Assembly (NCBI RefSeq): GCF_000165395.2
Contig: NC_067396.1
Location: forward strand, 620,001 to 684,000
Reading direction: 5' to 3'
Length of the DNA: 64,000 nt
Source of the DNA: Babesia bovis T2Bo
Lineage: Eukaryota; Apicomplexa; Aconoidasida; Piroplasmida; Babesiidae
The notes beneath the pieces were generated by a model that saw nothing but the letters and a program-made list of their open reading frames with translations, made no database searches and was not told the origin of the DNA. A program made the translations under genes and the position numbers. Of the stretch, positions 32,007 to 44,722 are shown piece by piece; position 1 is the first letter of the stretch, and each line of letters starts with the position of its first letter.

Positions 32007-32747
32007 TTACTTTTGTCTCACAAAGGGGAACATGTGCACGCCCGTTCCCTTCACTTTGCGTATTTGGCGTTTCTTGTGAACGGCCACCCTGAGGTTACGC
32101 TCAGCATCTAATCGTTGACGCAGAGTATCGTCTTCATGTTTGGCGTCTATGCACTCTGTCAATACTTGTAGATTGCCCTGGATAACAGCATGGGAATCAG
32201 CCGGTTGTTTTTTCATTGAACTGGAGTCACCAGATATTGGCATTTCATCGTTGGAGTCAGTGTCGGACTCATGTACGGGTTCCACTTCGCTAACTGAGTC
32301 ATCACTGTCAGCAAACTCAATATGGGAGTTGTCACCCATCAATATAGTCGCATTCTCAGTGATGGCCTTTTTAGCACGCTTTTCTTTAAGATTAGTGCGA
32401 TGTTGTAGAACGAATCTACTGCGATCTAGTTGCTCCAAAGACCGACGAAACTGCTTCTTTGGAGGCAACTTACGTGATGCAACGGATGACGATGATGGAA
32501 GGACGACGATACCATCATCTCCTAATTTACCATGAATCATCTTAAAATTAAATTCATCTTCATTCCTGAATCTAGACTTTGCAGCTAAATCCTTAATTTT
32601 TCGTTCCACAAGATGGTAACGTTCAGCACGCTTCTTATAATCACGCTTCTTCTCCAGATACTGGCCCACCTGGTCTCGACGATGACGAGGTTGGGACCGT
32701 TCCAGGTGTACCCTGCGGTGTACAACATGACGCAAACCTTCAGCCAT
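32007..32747 (-). CDS. UTP11: UTP11 small-subunit processome protein
   Basis: 246-residue single-exon nucleolar protein needed for 18S rRNA processing. N-terminal signature: VHRRVHLERSQPRHRR, then LEKKRDYKKRAERYH and RNEDEFNFKMIHGKL, as in UTP11. The middle is acidic and Ser-rich (DSDDSVSEVEPVHESD), a usual insertion, and the C-terminus returns to basic (KKRQIRKVKGTG) with a hydrophobic end. The ATG has no competing upstream Met. Convergent with GID8 (75 bp). Confidence 0.93.
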   Translation of the reverse strand: MAEGLRHVVHRRVHLERSQPRHRRDQVGQYLEKKRDYKKRAERYHLVERKIKDLAAKSRFRNEDEFNFKMIHGKLGDDGIVVLPSSSSVASRKLPPKKQFRRSLEQLDRSRFVLQHRTNLKEKRAKKAITENATILMGDNSHIEFADSDDSVSEVEPVHESDTDSNDEMPISGDSSSMKKQPADSHAVIQGNLQVLTECIDAKHEDDTLRQRLDAERNLRVAVHKKRQIRKVKGTGVHMFPFVRQK

Positions 32748-33036
32748 CTTGATTTAGTAAATAATGGCAATATACATTATATAAATCAAGGTGTGTCGTC
32801 ACTCTAACCCGATCCATATACCTAATGGCCCAAGCGATATTATGTCACTATAATCTGAACTTCCACAGTCTAGAGCATATATTGTACAGATAAAGTAGTG
32901 CACATAATAAAATAATAATTGTTTTAACGGCTCAATGGCCTAGAAGGATGCCTACAGGGTACACACCATTCCAATAGGTATAATACTGAAATCCCGTTGT
33001 AATCACGCATGTCGCGACGGAATAAATAGCATTGTG

Positions 33037-36000
33037 CTATATATGGAGTGAATTGCGTAGTTCATCGTAGAGTCTCCTAAACAGTGGTTCGTCATCTTGC
33101 TTGTGCGCTTCTAGCAACGCCTGTAGAATCGACTTTATAGGACGCTTAGACGCTCTATATGATCTAGACACGACCTCTGCCATGTCAGTAACGTGTTTAG
33201 GTATCCCTGCTAGCCGAGCTACGTGAATACCATGCGATTCGGGACAGAGTCCTAGTGAGAGCTTGTACAGGAACGTAATGCTCTTTTCCTTATCATCGAG
33301 AGAAGCCGCCATATGGCAAAGAGATACATTATCCAACTTCTTGGCGTATGACCACACCTCGTGAAAATGTGTTGTAAACACGCCGCGGCATCCTATAGCT
33401 GATAACTTTTCCAAACAGGCAGCTGCAATGGCAGTAGCCTCAAAAGTTGAAGTTCCTCTACCAAGCTCGTCAACCAACACTAATGAATCGCGTGTAGCCT
33501 GTGCATAATATATTCAAAGCGTGTAAAACCCACCGAGTGCAATATGGTACTTGCTTCTTCCATTTCAATTAGGAACGTACTCTTGCCCTGTATAATGTTA
33601 TCGTAGGCACCCAAACGAGTGAAAACACGATCTACCACTGTCATCTTGCACTCAGATCCTAAAATGCATTTCTAGACTGATGCAAATGACTTACCAGGCA
33701 CAAAAGAGCCCATCTGGGCCATTATAACACATAATGCTACTTGTCGCAGTAACGTAGATTTACCGCCCATGTTAGGTCCAGTAAGCAGTATCAACGGCTG
33801 GTAGTCACCATGTCCCAGCTGTACATCGTTTGGTACAAAACCCTCCGGGTCAATCTGGGATACAATAGGATGAACAGCATCACGTATCAGCACAAACGGT
33901 TCTGCTGTACCCCGATCAATCACTTCGGCACGGGTTAGCGGTAACACCGAATTTTTAGCAACTGCTGCAAGACTGCATAGGCAGTCTAACTCCGCAGCAA
34001 TGACCAATAGCTTATTGAAAACATCACGCCGATCGTGCAGTTGCTTAACCATGTGTTGGAAAAACTGTAATTCACTTTGACTCAAGGCAAATTCGTGGTC
34101 ACTTAGGTCAGCAACAAGACTTACAATGACCCTGTTGTGTATGCGTACAAAGCCCGATCTAGTGGAAGTCACCTCAAATGCCTTTGCAGTTGCTATGCGA
34201 CGATATTCCTTTTCCTGAATTTCAACTTCATAACGAAACTTGGTATGCACAAATTTAGCCGATGGACACATATCACGAATTTCTTCAAGCTCCTTCTGCA
34301 GAGCTGAAACTGTCTGATTTATTAAATCGCGAACGCGATCGGATTCTTGCCATACTCCAGAACGGGTATGGCATGATTTGGGACCGGATATATCCAAAAG
34401 TGATAGGAAGTATTCGCAATGAGGTGCCACATCCTGAATTGCCTTGTTCATATCCTGTAATAAAATAGGTAAGTCCTGGCCAGTCTTGCCACAGTCAGAA
34501 AACAAAGCTTTAACGTACCGCTGAAGTAACATAAACTGCTCCATCATCTGGTGCATAGTATACTGCTTTAAGAAAATGCCTTCGTCAAAGTATACTGCCA
34601 TCTTATAACATCCAGCAGCAGCATTGAGCAATTTGCCAAATGAACGTTCTAAATCTGGTAGTTGGCATAGTTGGTCCTGGTATGCCCTGCATACGGAAAA
34701 GTTTTGATGAAAGAACTCAACCACCGCACTGCGTTCATTTATACGATTAGCACACGTAAGAGGCTTCAAAAGCCATTGGCGTAGCATACGCTCCCCGAAT
34801 GCACAAGAGGTCTTGTTCAAAACTCCAAATAAACTTGAGGAAACATCGCCTTCCTGGGATTTAAATAGTTCAAGTTGTGTTAAAACTGCACAATCCAAAG
34901 TCATGCAATCGCGGTAGTTACTCGATAAAATACTAATTGTACAGTAGTTAAGTAGATTATTCAGCATAACAGATTTTAAGTATCGCTGTACAAGAAGTAT
35001 CACCCTTTGGTACATAAATGTTTGGTGTCCCAGTGTTGCGTTGACCTTATTCATGAAATCGGTGTAATCAACTTCAGCAACTGTAGCATCCTTATCGCCG
35101 ACTGTTGCATGAGTCACATCCTCGAAACAGTCAAAAGAAGTCAATTCAAATCCAAGGTAAGTTGCCATCTCACGTAGATCTTCCAAATGATCAGATAAAG
35201 TAGAGTCCACGACAACTTCTGCAGGACTCAACGCAGCGATTATCGCACGTAACTGGCCCATGCCCAGAGAAATATCTAAAGTACCCAAGCATAACGAACC
35301 CACAGAAGCATCAAAGGAACATACACAAAACATGCGACCAGTCCCAGACTCTAAGCATCGAGGCAATTCAAATGTCCTACGACCTAAAGATGACGGAAGC
35401 TTTGTTTTGGATTCGTTGTGTGATGGGCTAGTAAAACCTTCGTCATTTCCGCATTTCGCATCCGTTGCCGTACCCATGTCTTCACGGTGAACGTCGGTTA
35501 TAAGCAAAAGAGGTCTGCTTTGTTTGGTTAGCATTTCAGGACGGGTAATCGTTCCAGGAGTTATGATCTCACAAATAGCACGTGACACTGCATTTTGACG
35601 TTGGCCACTCTCACGGTTGCGCTGCTCTAATTGTTGAGGTGTCTCAGTCTGCTCGACCACTACCACCTTGTAACCATGGTCAACGCAAGATGATGCGTAT
35701 ATATGCAAACTCTTCTCCGGAAAACCTACATGAGGCTTAGCCTCTGAACCCATCCATCGCAAACCACAAATCTGCTGCACTATGCAAGCATCATGATAGA
35801 ATAACTCGTAAAAACGACCCATTTTAAAAAATAGTAACTGGTCGAAACGATCTTGTTTTATATTCCACCATTGCTGCATACAGTCAGTATAGTGACCACT
35901 GCGGTATTCAGTGGCCCAACGGTGGCCTTTAGGCGGTATCCAAATAGTACTGGGATCGTAATTATCATCAGTAGGTTTCCGACCATCGCGGTCCTTAATT

Positions 36001-37049
36001 GTTTCAACACATACCCAAGGAGGGAATACAAATGTCTGGTTGTATCTATAATAACATTCTACATATGCCTTAAAGCCACGACTTTTTTGACTGGCAGCAC
36101 AATTAAGGTACATCTTGCGATCCTGATCAGTAGCACAATCCTCACTTTGTGAATATGGATGTAAGGGTTCTTTTCCAACAGTCAATGTAACCTGACTCAA
36201 ATCTACGATTTTCACTTGGGATCCATCATCTACTGCCGACGGCGCCTCAGATTCTGCCCTATGACGTTCTTCATCAAAGCTCAACTCCTCGACATCACCA
36301 TCATGACCCTGATAATGTGTATCAGCTCTGTCCACCAAGTCGTCGCCACTGCTACGATGTAATACGCCACCTGATCCTACATCTTCCAGGTCGCCATCTT
36401 TAATGCTACTGGTGGAATCAAGGCGACTCAGTGCACTACATGAAGTGCCCAAACTACTGTCAGTGTAAACACTCGAAAATGAAAATACACATGAATCTGA
36501 ACTGGTATCCGATAATATATCCTTGGCTCTGCTTTTCTTGGTATGAGAGAGCTTGGCAATTGAGCCCATGCGATTCACTAATGCACTAGATTCACAAATA
36601 TCTGGTTGAATACTTGCAACCGGTTCTGGTGCTACCGTAGTAGCATCGTTTTCGTTGTCATCCTTTGGTATGCTGGGAACGAAACCACCGTCAAACATTA
36701 AGCAGCGCTTCCGGACTATAGGCTCATCATCTTCAAATGAATCTTCAACAACGCGCTTCTCAGCAGGTATGTCTGCTGATTCTACCTTGGATCCTTGAGA
36801 GCCTTCCTGAGAAGGCTGACTTTGTGTCTGTACGGAGTCATTTGCCTGTGTTGATTCACATGATGTCGTGCCCAAAGAAGAAAGAGATGTTATGTCTCCC
36901 TCTTTGCTGTTCTTCACGTTATCTGGAACAGATTCAGGACTAGAATCTGTATTAATGGGAGCTGATGCATTAGACACACTCGAGCTGCGCGAAAGCTTAT
37001 CAGCAGACGTACTCCGTACAAGGAAGAAACTCTTTATATCCTTCTGCAT
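33037..37049 (-). CDS. MSH6: DNA mismatch repair protein MSH6
   Basis: MutS-alpha subunit that recognises single-base mismatches. Exons in transcription order are 37049..33695, 33658..33534 and 33498..33037 (introns 36 and 35 nt), 1313 residues. The N-terminus carries a PCNA-binding box (QKDIKSFF, residues 2-9) and then about 330 residues of acidic, Ser-rich sequence without a PWWP domain. Mismatch-binding domain with KMGRFYELF (the Phe-x-Glu motif), connector, lever and clamp follow. Walker A is [10 protein letters not shown] (about 1090-1099); the last exons give the Walker B/signature DELGRGTS and TTHFHE. The N-terminal motif set separates it from MSH2. Confidence 0.95.
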
Positions 37050-37516
37050 AATTAAAGTGCAAAATAATGCCCATAGTGCCGTAATTCAGCTCTTGTGTTA
37101 CCGGTTGGGCACACTCAAATGTGTTACACACGACATTTGTTAAAATCATTCTGGATACATCATGGATTCTACAGTAACGTAGCTTATATAAAGTTGTTAA
37201 TGCTGTATTATATCCAGTCTATTACAAAATGTTGCAAGAATGGCTATGAGTAACGGATAGACATACTTCATTAAAGCACAGTCTGATGCTCTCCAGATTG
37301 TGCCATATGTCGATTATTGTAGATACTACAACCATCTGTTGATATCAAATGGACGTTCTATGTCCCAGGTCGATAGAATCAGCACAATGCAGGCGATAGA
37401 TGTACTGTCCTCGAAATCTATCATTATACATGCCAACGAATAGGCGATATTGTTCAGTATATTTACGTACTTAGTTAAGATATATGTTCGCTTGGTGGAT
37501 TGAATCCGCCAAAAGC
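37050..37516. other. Intergenic region MSH6 / SRP72
   Basis: 467 bp upstream of MSH6 and downstream of SRP72, both on the minus strand. AT-rich; no supported gene, RNA or repeat. Confidence 0.5.
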
Positions 37517-39725
37517 TTACCTCTTCTTGTTGCGTCGACGGCGCATGTTAGAAGATTCGGCATGAATGGTACCACTGGTAGGCTTCGATGCGCCCACATC
37601 AGAAGTAGCACCCTGACTATGACCCTTTACCATCTCTTTCTTGCGTTTAAGCTGCTTCTTAAAAGCACTGCGTTCGTACTTGGGAAGCCAACGTTCGGGA
37701 TCCGGTGGACCACGAGAGGTGTCCACTGTGTGCCTACGACGGCGCTTGCGTGTCTTGCTGGGCTTGTTAACCTCAATTACCTGCTGAACATACGTTAGTT
37801 CGCCCGCAGACTCCAACTCTTCAGCGTCAATGAACCGCAACTCGCTGAAGAAAGGGTCTAGTAACTTTGATTCCAAAGACACAGCAGACTCGTGAGATTG
37901 TGGTAGATGAGACTCGTTAAACAAAACACCACAATATACCGATATATTGTCCGGGTTTGAACTATATAACTTGTGGTAGATTGATAGGGCTTCATTATGC
38001 ATATCATGCGATTCAAGGAAGCTGCAACCACGCTTAATGGCTTCTGAAGATTCAGCAAAAGAACATTCATCCACCAAATGAGTGAGTGCATCTAAAACAC
38101 CCTGTGCGTTGCCCATATAAATGTGACAATGAAGTAAAATAGACCAGTATAACACAGGGGTCTCGCATTTTTTCAATATGTGACCATACTCCTGAAGGGC
38201 GCGTAAGGCACATTTGTATCTGCGCGCCGATATTAGCACATAAAGTAAGGAACGTATTAACAGCATGCTGCGCGGATGAACTAATATACCACGCTTTAGT
38301 GTGCTGATACTGGCATCGATCTTGCCCTCAACATAGTCAGCGCAGGCAATACTGTGATGCAATACTTCTTCATTACGCAATCGGTCCATGAATTTACGTA
38401 TGTGTGCTCTAGAGCCAGTAATATCACCGGAGTCAATTAAATGAGCAACCATATTATGATGGACATCCAGAAGTTCATTGCGACCGAACTTGCAAACCAC
38501 ATTGCGCCGTTTCAATAAAGCCTCCAAATTAGATAACTCTGTAAATGATTGACCCTTCGGTAATAAGCACAAGCAATTGTTCAACACAATCAGCATAGTG
38601 CCAGGGTCAACACCATCAGCTTCACCATATGTTGACAGTAAGGCCTCGTTCCTAGTTCTAGCTAAGTCGTCATTACCACGTTTGTGCAATAGGAATACAC
38701 GTAAGGCATCCAATGGCATGAACTCAGGTTGGTTACGCAAAGCAGGTAACTCTCCCAAGTCGTTCTTCAACTCAGCAGACAAACTCTCCTCAGAAAGATC
38801 TAAATACATCTCGGATTTACTGTAATCACATTCCAGTAACTTAGAAATGGACCAATTGAAGGTATATTCGTAGCTCAAAGAGTCTATCTCACCAACCTTC
38901 ATGTCAATATCACGGTTAATGGCAGTAAATATAGCCTCCTTACCGTCGTGATCAAGGCTCGATACCACATGCAAATTGGTACTCAACAAATTCAGAGAGA
39001 CCAAAGGGTCCTGCGAAGAGCTCTGCCCAGCTGTGTATAAATCACGCGCTGATTCGAATCGTCCTAAACGTACATAAACCTGAGCTAAAAGGTAGTTATA
39101 CTTCGGAGACAAACTACGATCAAGGGTTATATTAGCTTCAGTTGATGAATCTACACTCGAAGCAGACGAAGGCTTGTGCAAGTCAAACGGACGCTCTCCA
39201 GATGAACATAAACGTAAGGAAGTAAAGGCCGATTCAAAATGACCCATTTTGTAATAACAATAGGCTTGCTCGAAGTGAAGCCATTGGCACTCTCCATTGA
39301 TTATATGAGGCCCGGCAGCTTCACGAAGCACATTAACCAAATCAACATTCTCCTCGGCACGACGTTCACGAGCCTCAGTGCGCAGACGCTTGGGACACCG
39401 CTTGCTACTCACATCGGCTATCGAAGGATGGTCCATATAGTTGTGTAACCATCGGACAGTCTCTAGGCATGAATGCCACCTACGAAGCTGTAGGTCGCAG
39501 TAACATTTAGCACGGTAAAATGCATTTACACCGCCATGGACGCGTATAGCTGTAAAAGATTGTATACAAACAACACATGAAGCATAGAAGAACTAGTGAA
39601 ATAACACCTAACTTACCCTGAAGACATAGACGACTCGCCTCAGCAAATTGGCACTCATCAATCAGCCGCTTTACTTCGCGAAGTGCCTGATCAACAGGCA
39701 TACTGAAAGCAGTCTTTCCTCCCAT
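37517..39725 (-). CDS. SRP72: Signal recognition particle subunit SRP72
   Basis: TPR scaffold of SRP that joins SRP68 and 7SL RNA for ER targeting. Exons in transcription order are 39725..39617 and 39549..37517 (intron 67 nt), 713 residues. TPR-like helical pairs run from the N-terminus (LREVKRLIDECQFAEASRLC) to about residue 560, including FEQAYCYYKMGHFESAFTSL. The C-terminal RNA-binding segment shows KTRKRRRRH then PPDPERWLPKYERS, the conserved SRP72 box, followed by a Lys-rich tail ending RRRRNKKR. Length is near other SRP72 (about 620-670). Confidence 0.93.
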
Positions 39726-40307
39726 TGTGCATCCAAGTATGTAACATATTTATAAGTACATTTAGCATGCTACATACCATGTACTGCGGCATAAACCCAC
39801 TACACCCACCAATGTAGGAATTGCCGTGGGTAACAGTCAATAAGAGTACGCAAGAAATTTGAAATCTAATTACGAAACACTACATTATTTAGTAACTACA
39901 CAGATATGTGTTGTTTGTTAGATGGTAAATGAAACTAGGGTGTGTAAATGGTACAATGACATCGTGGTATAGAGAGAGAAGGTCCACTTTAACATAATTG
40001 ATCCATGGTCACTTATAAGCCAAGACACATATTTATTAAATCACATCTTCTTACAGAGGAATTACTATGCCAATGGTTAAATGATATATACAACTTAAAG
40101 TCTTCAACAACCGTGTAGTTGACGCGTGGCACACTAACCAATAAGAATCCACTATATGTAACACATGTTTAAATAAATATGCGTTAATAGAAACATTAAA
40201 TTGGCTTACAATTAGTTCATCGATCTAACATTCTAGGGAAACGTAGACACCGGGTCCTCGAACGCGTCAGAACAACTGTGGCGTGATCACTTTAAATTCT
40301 AGTAAAA
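39726..40307. other. Divergent intergenic region SRP72 / PSMB2
   Basis: 582 bp between divergent starts, strongly AT-rich with scattered poly-A/T. No gene or RNA that I can support; both promoters lie here. Confidence 0.5.
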
Positions 40308-41123
40308 ATGGCAGACACACTTATCGGAATTAAAGGGCCAGATTTTGTCGCAATAGCCTGCGATACCTACGAAAAATACTCAATAATCACCATCAAAAAT
40401 GATGATGAAAGTAAAATTATGAAAATAGGAGACTCAAAAGTCATGATGCTAGCTGGTCCACTAGGAGATCGATCGCAGTTTTCGAAGATGATTAAAGCCA
40501 CTTTGGATTATCACAAATACAAAAATTCAAAAGAACTTTCAACCAATGCCGCTGCACATTTCGTAAGACTTGAGCTGGCAGAATACCTAAGACAGAGTCC
40601 GTATCAAGTTGATATGCTCATCGCAGGAATAGATCAGGTTAGTTGATCTGCATATTAACGAATAAAGAACGTGTGGTCTCTCTGAATCACTGCTGTGTAT
40701 TTCCGTTGGTTTCATCCTCTATATAAATAGGCACTATTTGCTGGGAGTGCGCTAATTAGTTCTTGTCCGGTCTGTTCCATTAACATTTTCCTTCAGGATG
40801 GACCTAAACTTTTCTGGATTGACTACTTGGCTAGCTGCACTCAGGCAGATACAGCCGTACATGGTTACGGTGGATTCCTACTTAGAGGGTTACTAGACAA
40901 GGAATACAAACCTAACATGACGAGAGAAGAGGCTATAGCATTGCTGAAGAAGTGTAGACATGAAGTGCAAAACCGTTTCCTTATTTCGCAGTCCAACTTT
41001 GCCGCAAAAATCATAGACAAGGATGGTGTACATGATGTTGATATCAAGGATGATGATGTGCCAGAAGCATTCACTTCTAAACATCATACAGCCTACATGC
41101 CTATAGATGTGACCATGCAATAG
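40308..41123 (+). CDS. PSMB2: 20S proteasome subunit beta-4 (PSMB2 type)
   Basis: Non-catalytic beta-ring subunit of the 20S core. Exons 40308..40637 and 40797..41123 with a 159-nt intron, 218 residues. The protein begins MADTLIGIKGPDFVAIACD without a propeptide and without the catalytic Thr1, as in beta-4. Then come KIGDSKVMMLAGPLGDRSQF, YLRQSPYQVDMLIAGID, and in exon 2 PKLFWIDYLAS, AVHGYGGFLLRGLLD and a C-terminal extension that wraps onto neighbours. The intron is longer than most here; its donor (GTTAGT) and acceptor (TTCAG) are good. Confidence 0.95.
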
Positions 41124-41368
41124 GACACACTAATACTATTAACTTGAAATAATGTTATCGTATATCTGTATCGAATCTCAAGTAGAGTTGCTTCTGCCAT
41201 GCATTAACATAGTCTGCAATTGCTATGTGCCAATAAATTAAGACCTACAGTACCTATTATATTAATACATCAACTAGATAATGATATTATGCGAAATGTA
41301 CTATTCAACCTTGACTTAAAAAGACTTTTTAGCCACCTTTGAATAGGTATTGGAAGCCACAGAAAAAC

Positions 41369-42308
41369 TCATTTCCCTGGGTTAATCAAAAGAGAGTCAG
41401 AGTTCAACATCACTCTGTTCTGAGATTTAGATAGGATGTCAGCGATCTCCCTAGCCGTATCAATACGGCGAAGAGTAATAAATGCAGGGTTGTCACGTAT
41501 GGCACTCCCAATCTAAAAGTGGTTAATAAAATCAGCATAAATACCCACCAATTTAGCTGCCTCGGATTCACCTTGTGCTTTGATAATCGTGCTCTTTTTC
41601 TCCTCTTTAGCCTTTAACACAATGTACTTGCTACGCTCAGCTTGCTGCTGAGCTACCTGCTTCGCCTCAACAGCCTTTTCATATTCCGGACTGAAGCTGA
41701 CGTGAGTTAGCGACACATCATCCAACAGTATGTTAAAGTCACGAGCACGTTGGACCAATTGGTCGCGTACCGATTTGCTAACCTAAAAACTACTATGAGT
41801 TGAAAATAACAAACATACCACTTCCCTCTGAGTGATTAACTGGGATGCATTATACTGCGCAACAACACTTTTTAAAACCTCATTGATTATAGACGGCAAG
41901 ACTTTTTCATCATAATCACGGCCCAACGATCTGTAAACGTCACGAAGGCGACGTTCATCAGGACGCGATAATACACGGCAAGTAATATTGACCATCTGAA
42001 GATCACGACTGCCGGTTAACGATGTCAATGTACGAGGGCGAGTACGAACGTCGTATATAATCGGGCGTTCAAGCCATGGAATCAAAAAATGTGTGCCTTC
42101 GCCAACCAACTTCTCGCCAACACCACTCAGGCGGTTGTAAACCAACGCACGGTGACCCGCTTCAACTAAATCCAATGTATTTACACAGTTAGCGCATCTT
42201 ACCATTATACAGGCTGGAATATGCAGCAGCAGCGCCACCGGCAGCAAGCATCAACGCAGAACCTGCGCCCGCAATACTGCGAATAATCTTTGGTATTTCC
42301 GAAGACAT
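41369..42308 (-). CDS. PHB1: Prohibitin 1
   Basis: Mitochondrial inner-membrane SPFH protein that forms rings with PHB2. Exons in transcription order are 42308..42203, 42165..41819, 41782..41549 and 41512..41369; introns 37, 36 and 36 nt; 276 residues. The N-terminus has a membrane segment ([17 protein letters not shown]). The SPFH core shows [39 protein letters not shown] and [20 protein letters not shown]. The coiled coil shows [20 protein letters not shown] and [15 protein letters not shown]. The [11 protein letters not shown] box and spacing favour PHB1 over PHB2. The donor before the last exon is GTGGGT, chosen because only it keeps phase. Confidence 0.93.
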
Positions 42309-42744
42309 GAGGACTTATATCTAAAATATAAATTTAAGATGATATGTATAGCAAAAAGGTGCAGAAGGATCGAATTCAACCTTGTCTACTATCCTAACAC
42401 AATACTCGGCACCCACATGGAAGGCAACACACAGTACCAATCATATACATGATATAGCCTTCTGTCTACTTATATGGTACTAAATATATATATATATATA
42501 TAATATTATGTGGAATAAATAACTTGATAGCGAGGCAATGTAGAAAAGATGTGTGATCTATTTATTATGGAGTGGATAACTACAAACTGAGCAATGGAGT
42601 TGCATTAGACATGCTGCAATACTAAACAATTATACGTAAAATGCTTAATAACAATGTAACGACCAATGACAGAACCCTTGGTCTGCCATTTTAGAGTGTA
42701 GTATATATTAATTCCACAGTGGACAGCGATGTTGTAGGAATTGG
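42309..42744. other. Intergenic region with (TA)n tract
   Basis: 436 bp between two minus-strand genes. Contains a (TA)n microsatellite at about 42484..42503 in AT-rich sequence. Nothing else that I can support. Confidence 0.6.
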
Positions 42745-43803
42745 TTAAACACATTTTGTGTTCTCTTCACTTCCAGCATTGGATCTGGTTGAACCTATGT
42801 TTTCTAGGTTAGTTAAATTCACGGTTTCACCCTCGCGCAATATAATAAAATTCTTGCGTAAAGAAGGATTAACCACTTCGATATGGGCTTCCAGACGATT
42901 TAGCAGCTCACCGTAAGCTTCCCTACCTAAAGGGAAAGTGTCATACCCAACTGGTATGGTATACTTAGCTCCCAAGTCTATGTGAGCTTTTACCAACTCT
43001 TCAGGAGTCAACTCAGGACTGTGATGATATATAGGTCCCATCGGTAGAATGGCAATGTCGATAACGTGTCCGTTCTCTTTTAAAAAATCGTGAATCTCAC
43101 GAAAATGGCCACTGTAAGCTGTTCGACCGCCATAATAAAATGTTCTTGTGTTAGAACGTACAAAAAATGAACCCCAAAGAAGTAAGTCACGCCTGTGCCA
43201 GAAGCGACCACTATTTGAAAACGATGGTAAAAATGTCACCTCCACACTACCGAAGCTGACAGTTTCGTACCAACGAAGTGGATATGTATAACGATTAAAA
43301 AACATAATAACAAAACGTGATATGTTCATGCCACCAATGACTAATGCCGATCCTAGGTCGCCCAAACGGCGCATGCTAAAGGCATCGACACAACCAACTG
43401 AATTATTAGATAATAATACAAAATCCGTCATGGGACACTGCCAGTACTTGATGAGTCTGTTGGTCACTCGACGTAATCCAAAAATCGGGATGAAAAGACG
43501 ACGTGAAAATACGGGATCCGTCAAAAAAGAAGCGCCTCCAGTTTGAAAATAAACGGTTCTATGGCCCAAATAGGTTATACTAGATTCATCCTCAGGCACC
43601 GTAGACATGTTAATTGGCGCTGGGTCTACAGAAGATGGCCATTTTCCAAGAGGCTCACCCAGCAACGATCCTAGACAGGGAAACTTTCGACATAATAACA
43701 CAGCAGCCTTCTCTCTCAATCTCCCAGGATAGCGAGCAAGTAAATACCGCGATACATCACCACGGGCGTGCCATGGATCTAAAAACCAGGGCAATAGTCG
43801 CAT
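42745..43803 (-). CDS. NAPE-PLD-fold metallo-beta-lactamase pseudoenzyme
   Basis: 352 residues, single exon, following NAPE-PLD-type phospholipase D of the metallo-beta-lactamase fold: ITYLGHRTVYFQTGG (75-90), FLTDPVFSRR (93-102), LLWGSFFVRS (208-217), DIAILPMGPIYHHSPELTPEE (249-269), VGYDTFPL (285-292). The metal ligands are gone. The family's SHNHYDHLD is SNNSVGCVD (132-140), so every H/H/D/H position is changed. The second His box is SFSNSGR (194-200), the bridging Asp of AGDTGY is replaced in GGRTAY, and the last His (IHWGTF) is absent. The frame is intact, so this looks like a maintained non-catalytic protein, perhaps lipid-binding. Partner unknown. Confidence 0.78.
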   Translation of the reverse strand: MRLLPWFLDPWHARGDVSRYLLARYPGRLREKAAVLLCRKFPCLGSLLGEPLGKWPSSVDPAPINMSTVPEDESSITYLGHRTVYFQTGGASFLTDPVFSRRLFIPIFGLRRVTNRLIKYWQCPMTDFVLLSNNSVGCVDAFSMRRLGDLGSALVIGGMNISRFVIMFFNRYTYPLRWYETVSFGSVEVTFLPSFSNSGRFWHRRDLLLWGSFFVRSNTRTFYYGGRTAYSGHFREIHDFLKENGHVIDIAILPMGPIYHHSPELTPEELVKAHIDLGAKYTIPVGYDTFPLGREAYGELLNRLEAHIEVVNPSLRKNFIILREGETVNLTNLENIGSTRSNAGSEENTKCV

Positions 43804-44002
43804 GACCTCAAAGGACTAGCATATAGTTCATGTAACTGACTATATAATTACATTGCATACAAAGATGTTAAATAGAGGAACAGGCAATATAACATAAGCA
43901 ATTAAGAGCCAACTTAACCATATGGTGGAATCCAACACACAATAATAGAATCCTAGTCCCCATCCATCAGAGAAAATACACATTTAAAGTCTAATTGAAA
44001 TA

Positions 44003-44388
44003 ATGAATAAAATGGTAAGTTCTGATTAGAAATACCTATATACCACACAGTCAATCGCCAAGAAGTTTGTACCGCTATTTGACCGTGTATTGGTCACAAA
44101 AATAAAACCAGACAACAAGACAAAATCGGGGCTGCTGTTGCCGGAATCCTCTAGTTTGTCTTCTAGATTAGCGACGGTAAATACTTTAAAGTGTCCTCAA
44201 GATTTATATAGGTGCTTGCTGTTGGAGCTGGAAGAATTACACCAAAGGGTGATCTAGTGCCACCTACACTGAAACAAGGTGACACAGTAGTTATCCCAGA
44301 ATATGGAGGTATGGAATTAAAGCTGGATGGAGAAAGGTATTCGGTTTTCCGTGAAGAAGATATTATTGGTGTAATAAATAATGATTAG
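44003..44388 (+). CDS. Chaperonin 10 (HSP10/GroES)
   Basis: Co-chaperonin lid for HSP60. Exons 44003..44014 (only 12 nt: MNKM), 44051..44176 and 44212..44388; introns 36 and 35 nt; 104 residues, the family length. Motifs: KFVPLFDRVLVTKI, KTKSGLLLPESS with the mobile loop, VLAVGAGRITPKGDLVPP, LKQGDTVVIPEYGGMELKLD and the closing EEDIIGVI. The 4-codon first exon is unusual but phase and start fit exactly. No clear apicoplast leader, so a mitochondrial or cytosolic product is more likely. Confidence 0.93.
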
Positions 44389-44722
44389 AATTATAAGTCT
44401 AGGAATCATACACTTAGCTTTAGTTGTTCACAGACATCGGAACACGGCGGTCTCATCTAATGAGAGTAGCATCTAATATTTTATATGTTGAAGATATATA
44501 TATATATATATTTGAGAGTTTGTTTAATGCTGAATATAAACAAGAACAATTCTATATCATTTATGTCGAAATGGCTACATCCTGTACAACGATCTTAAGG
44601 TTAATCTAGTCTGTTTTCTCTATTTTTGAATGAAACAGTCAATGAAGACATTAAACATTTAAACCATGTTATCGTTTAGTTAGTGGCATATTGCGAGGAA
44701 TCCATCATGCATTGGACTATTC
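44389..44722. other. Convergent intergenic region with (TA)n tract
   Basis: 334 bp between the ends of HSP10 and the cyclophilin gene, with a (TA)n run at about 44494..44511. Presumably both 3' UTRs; no gene supported. Confidence 0.55.
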
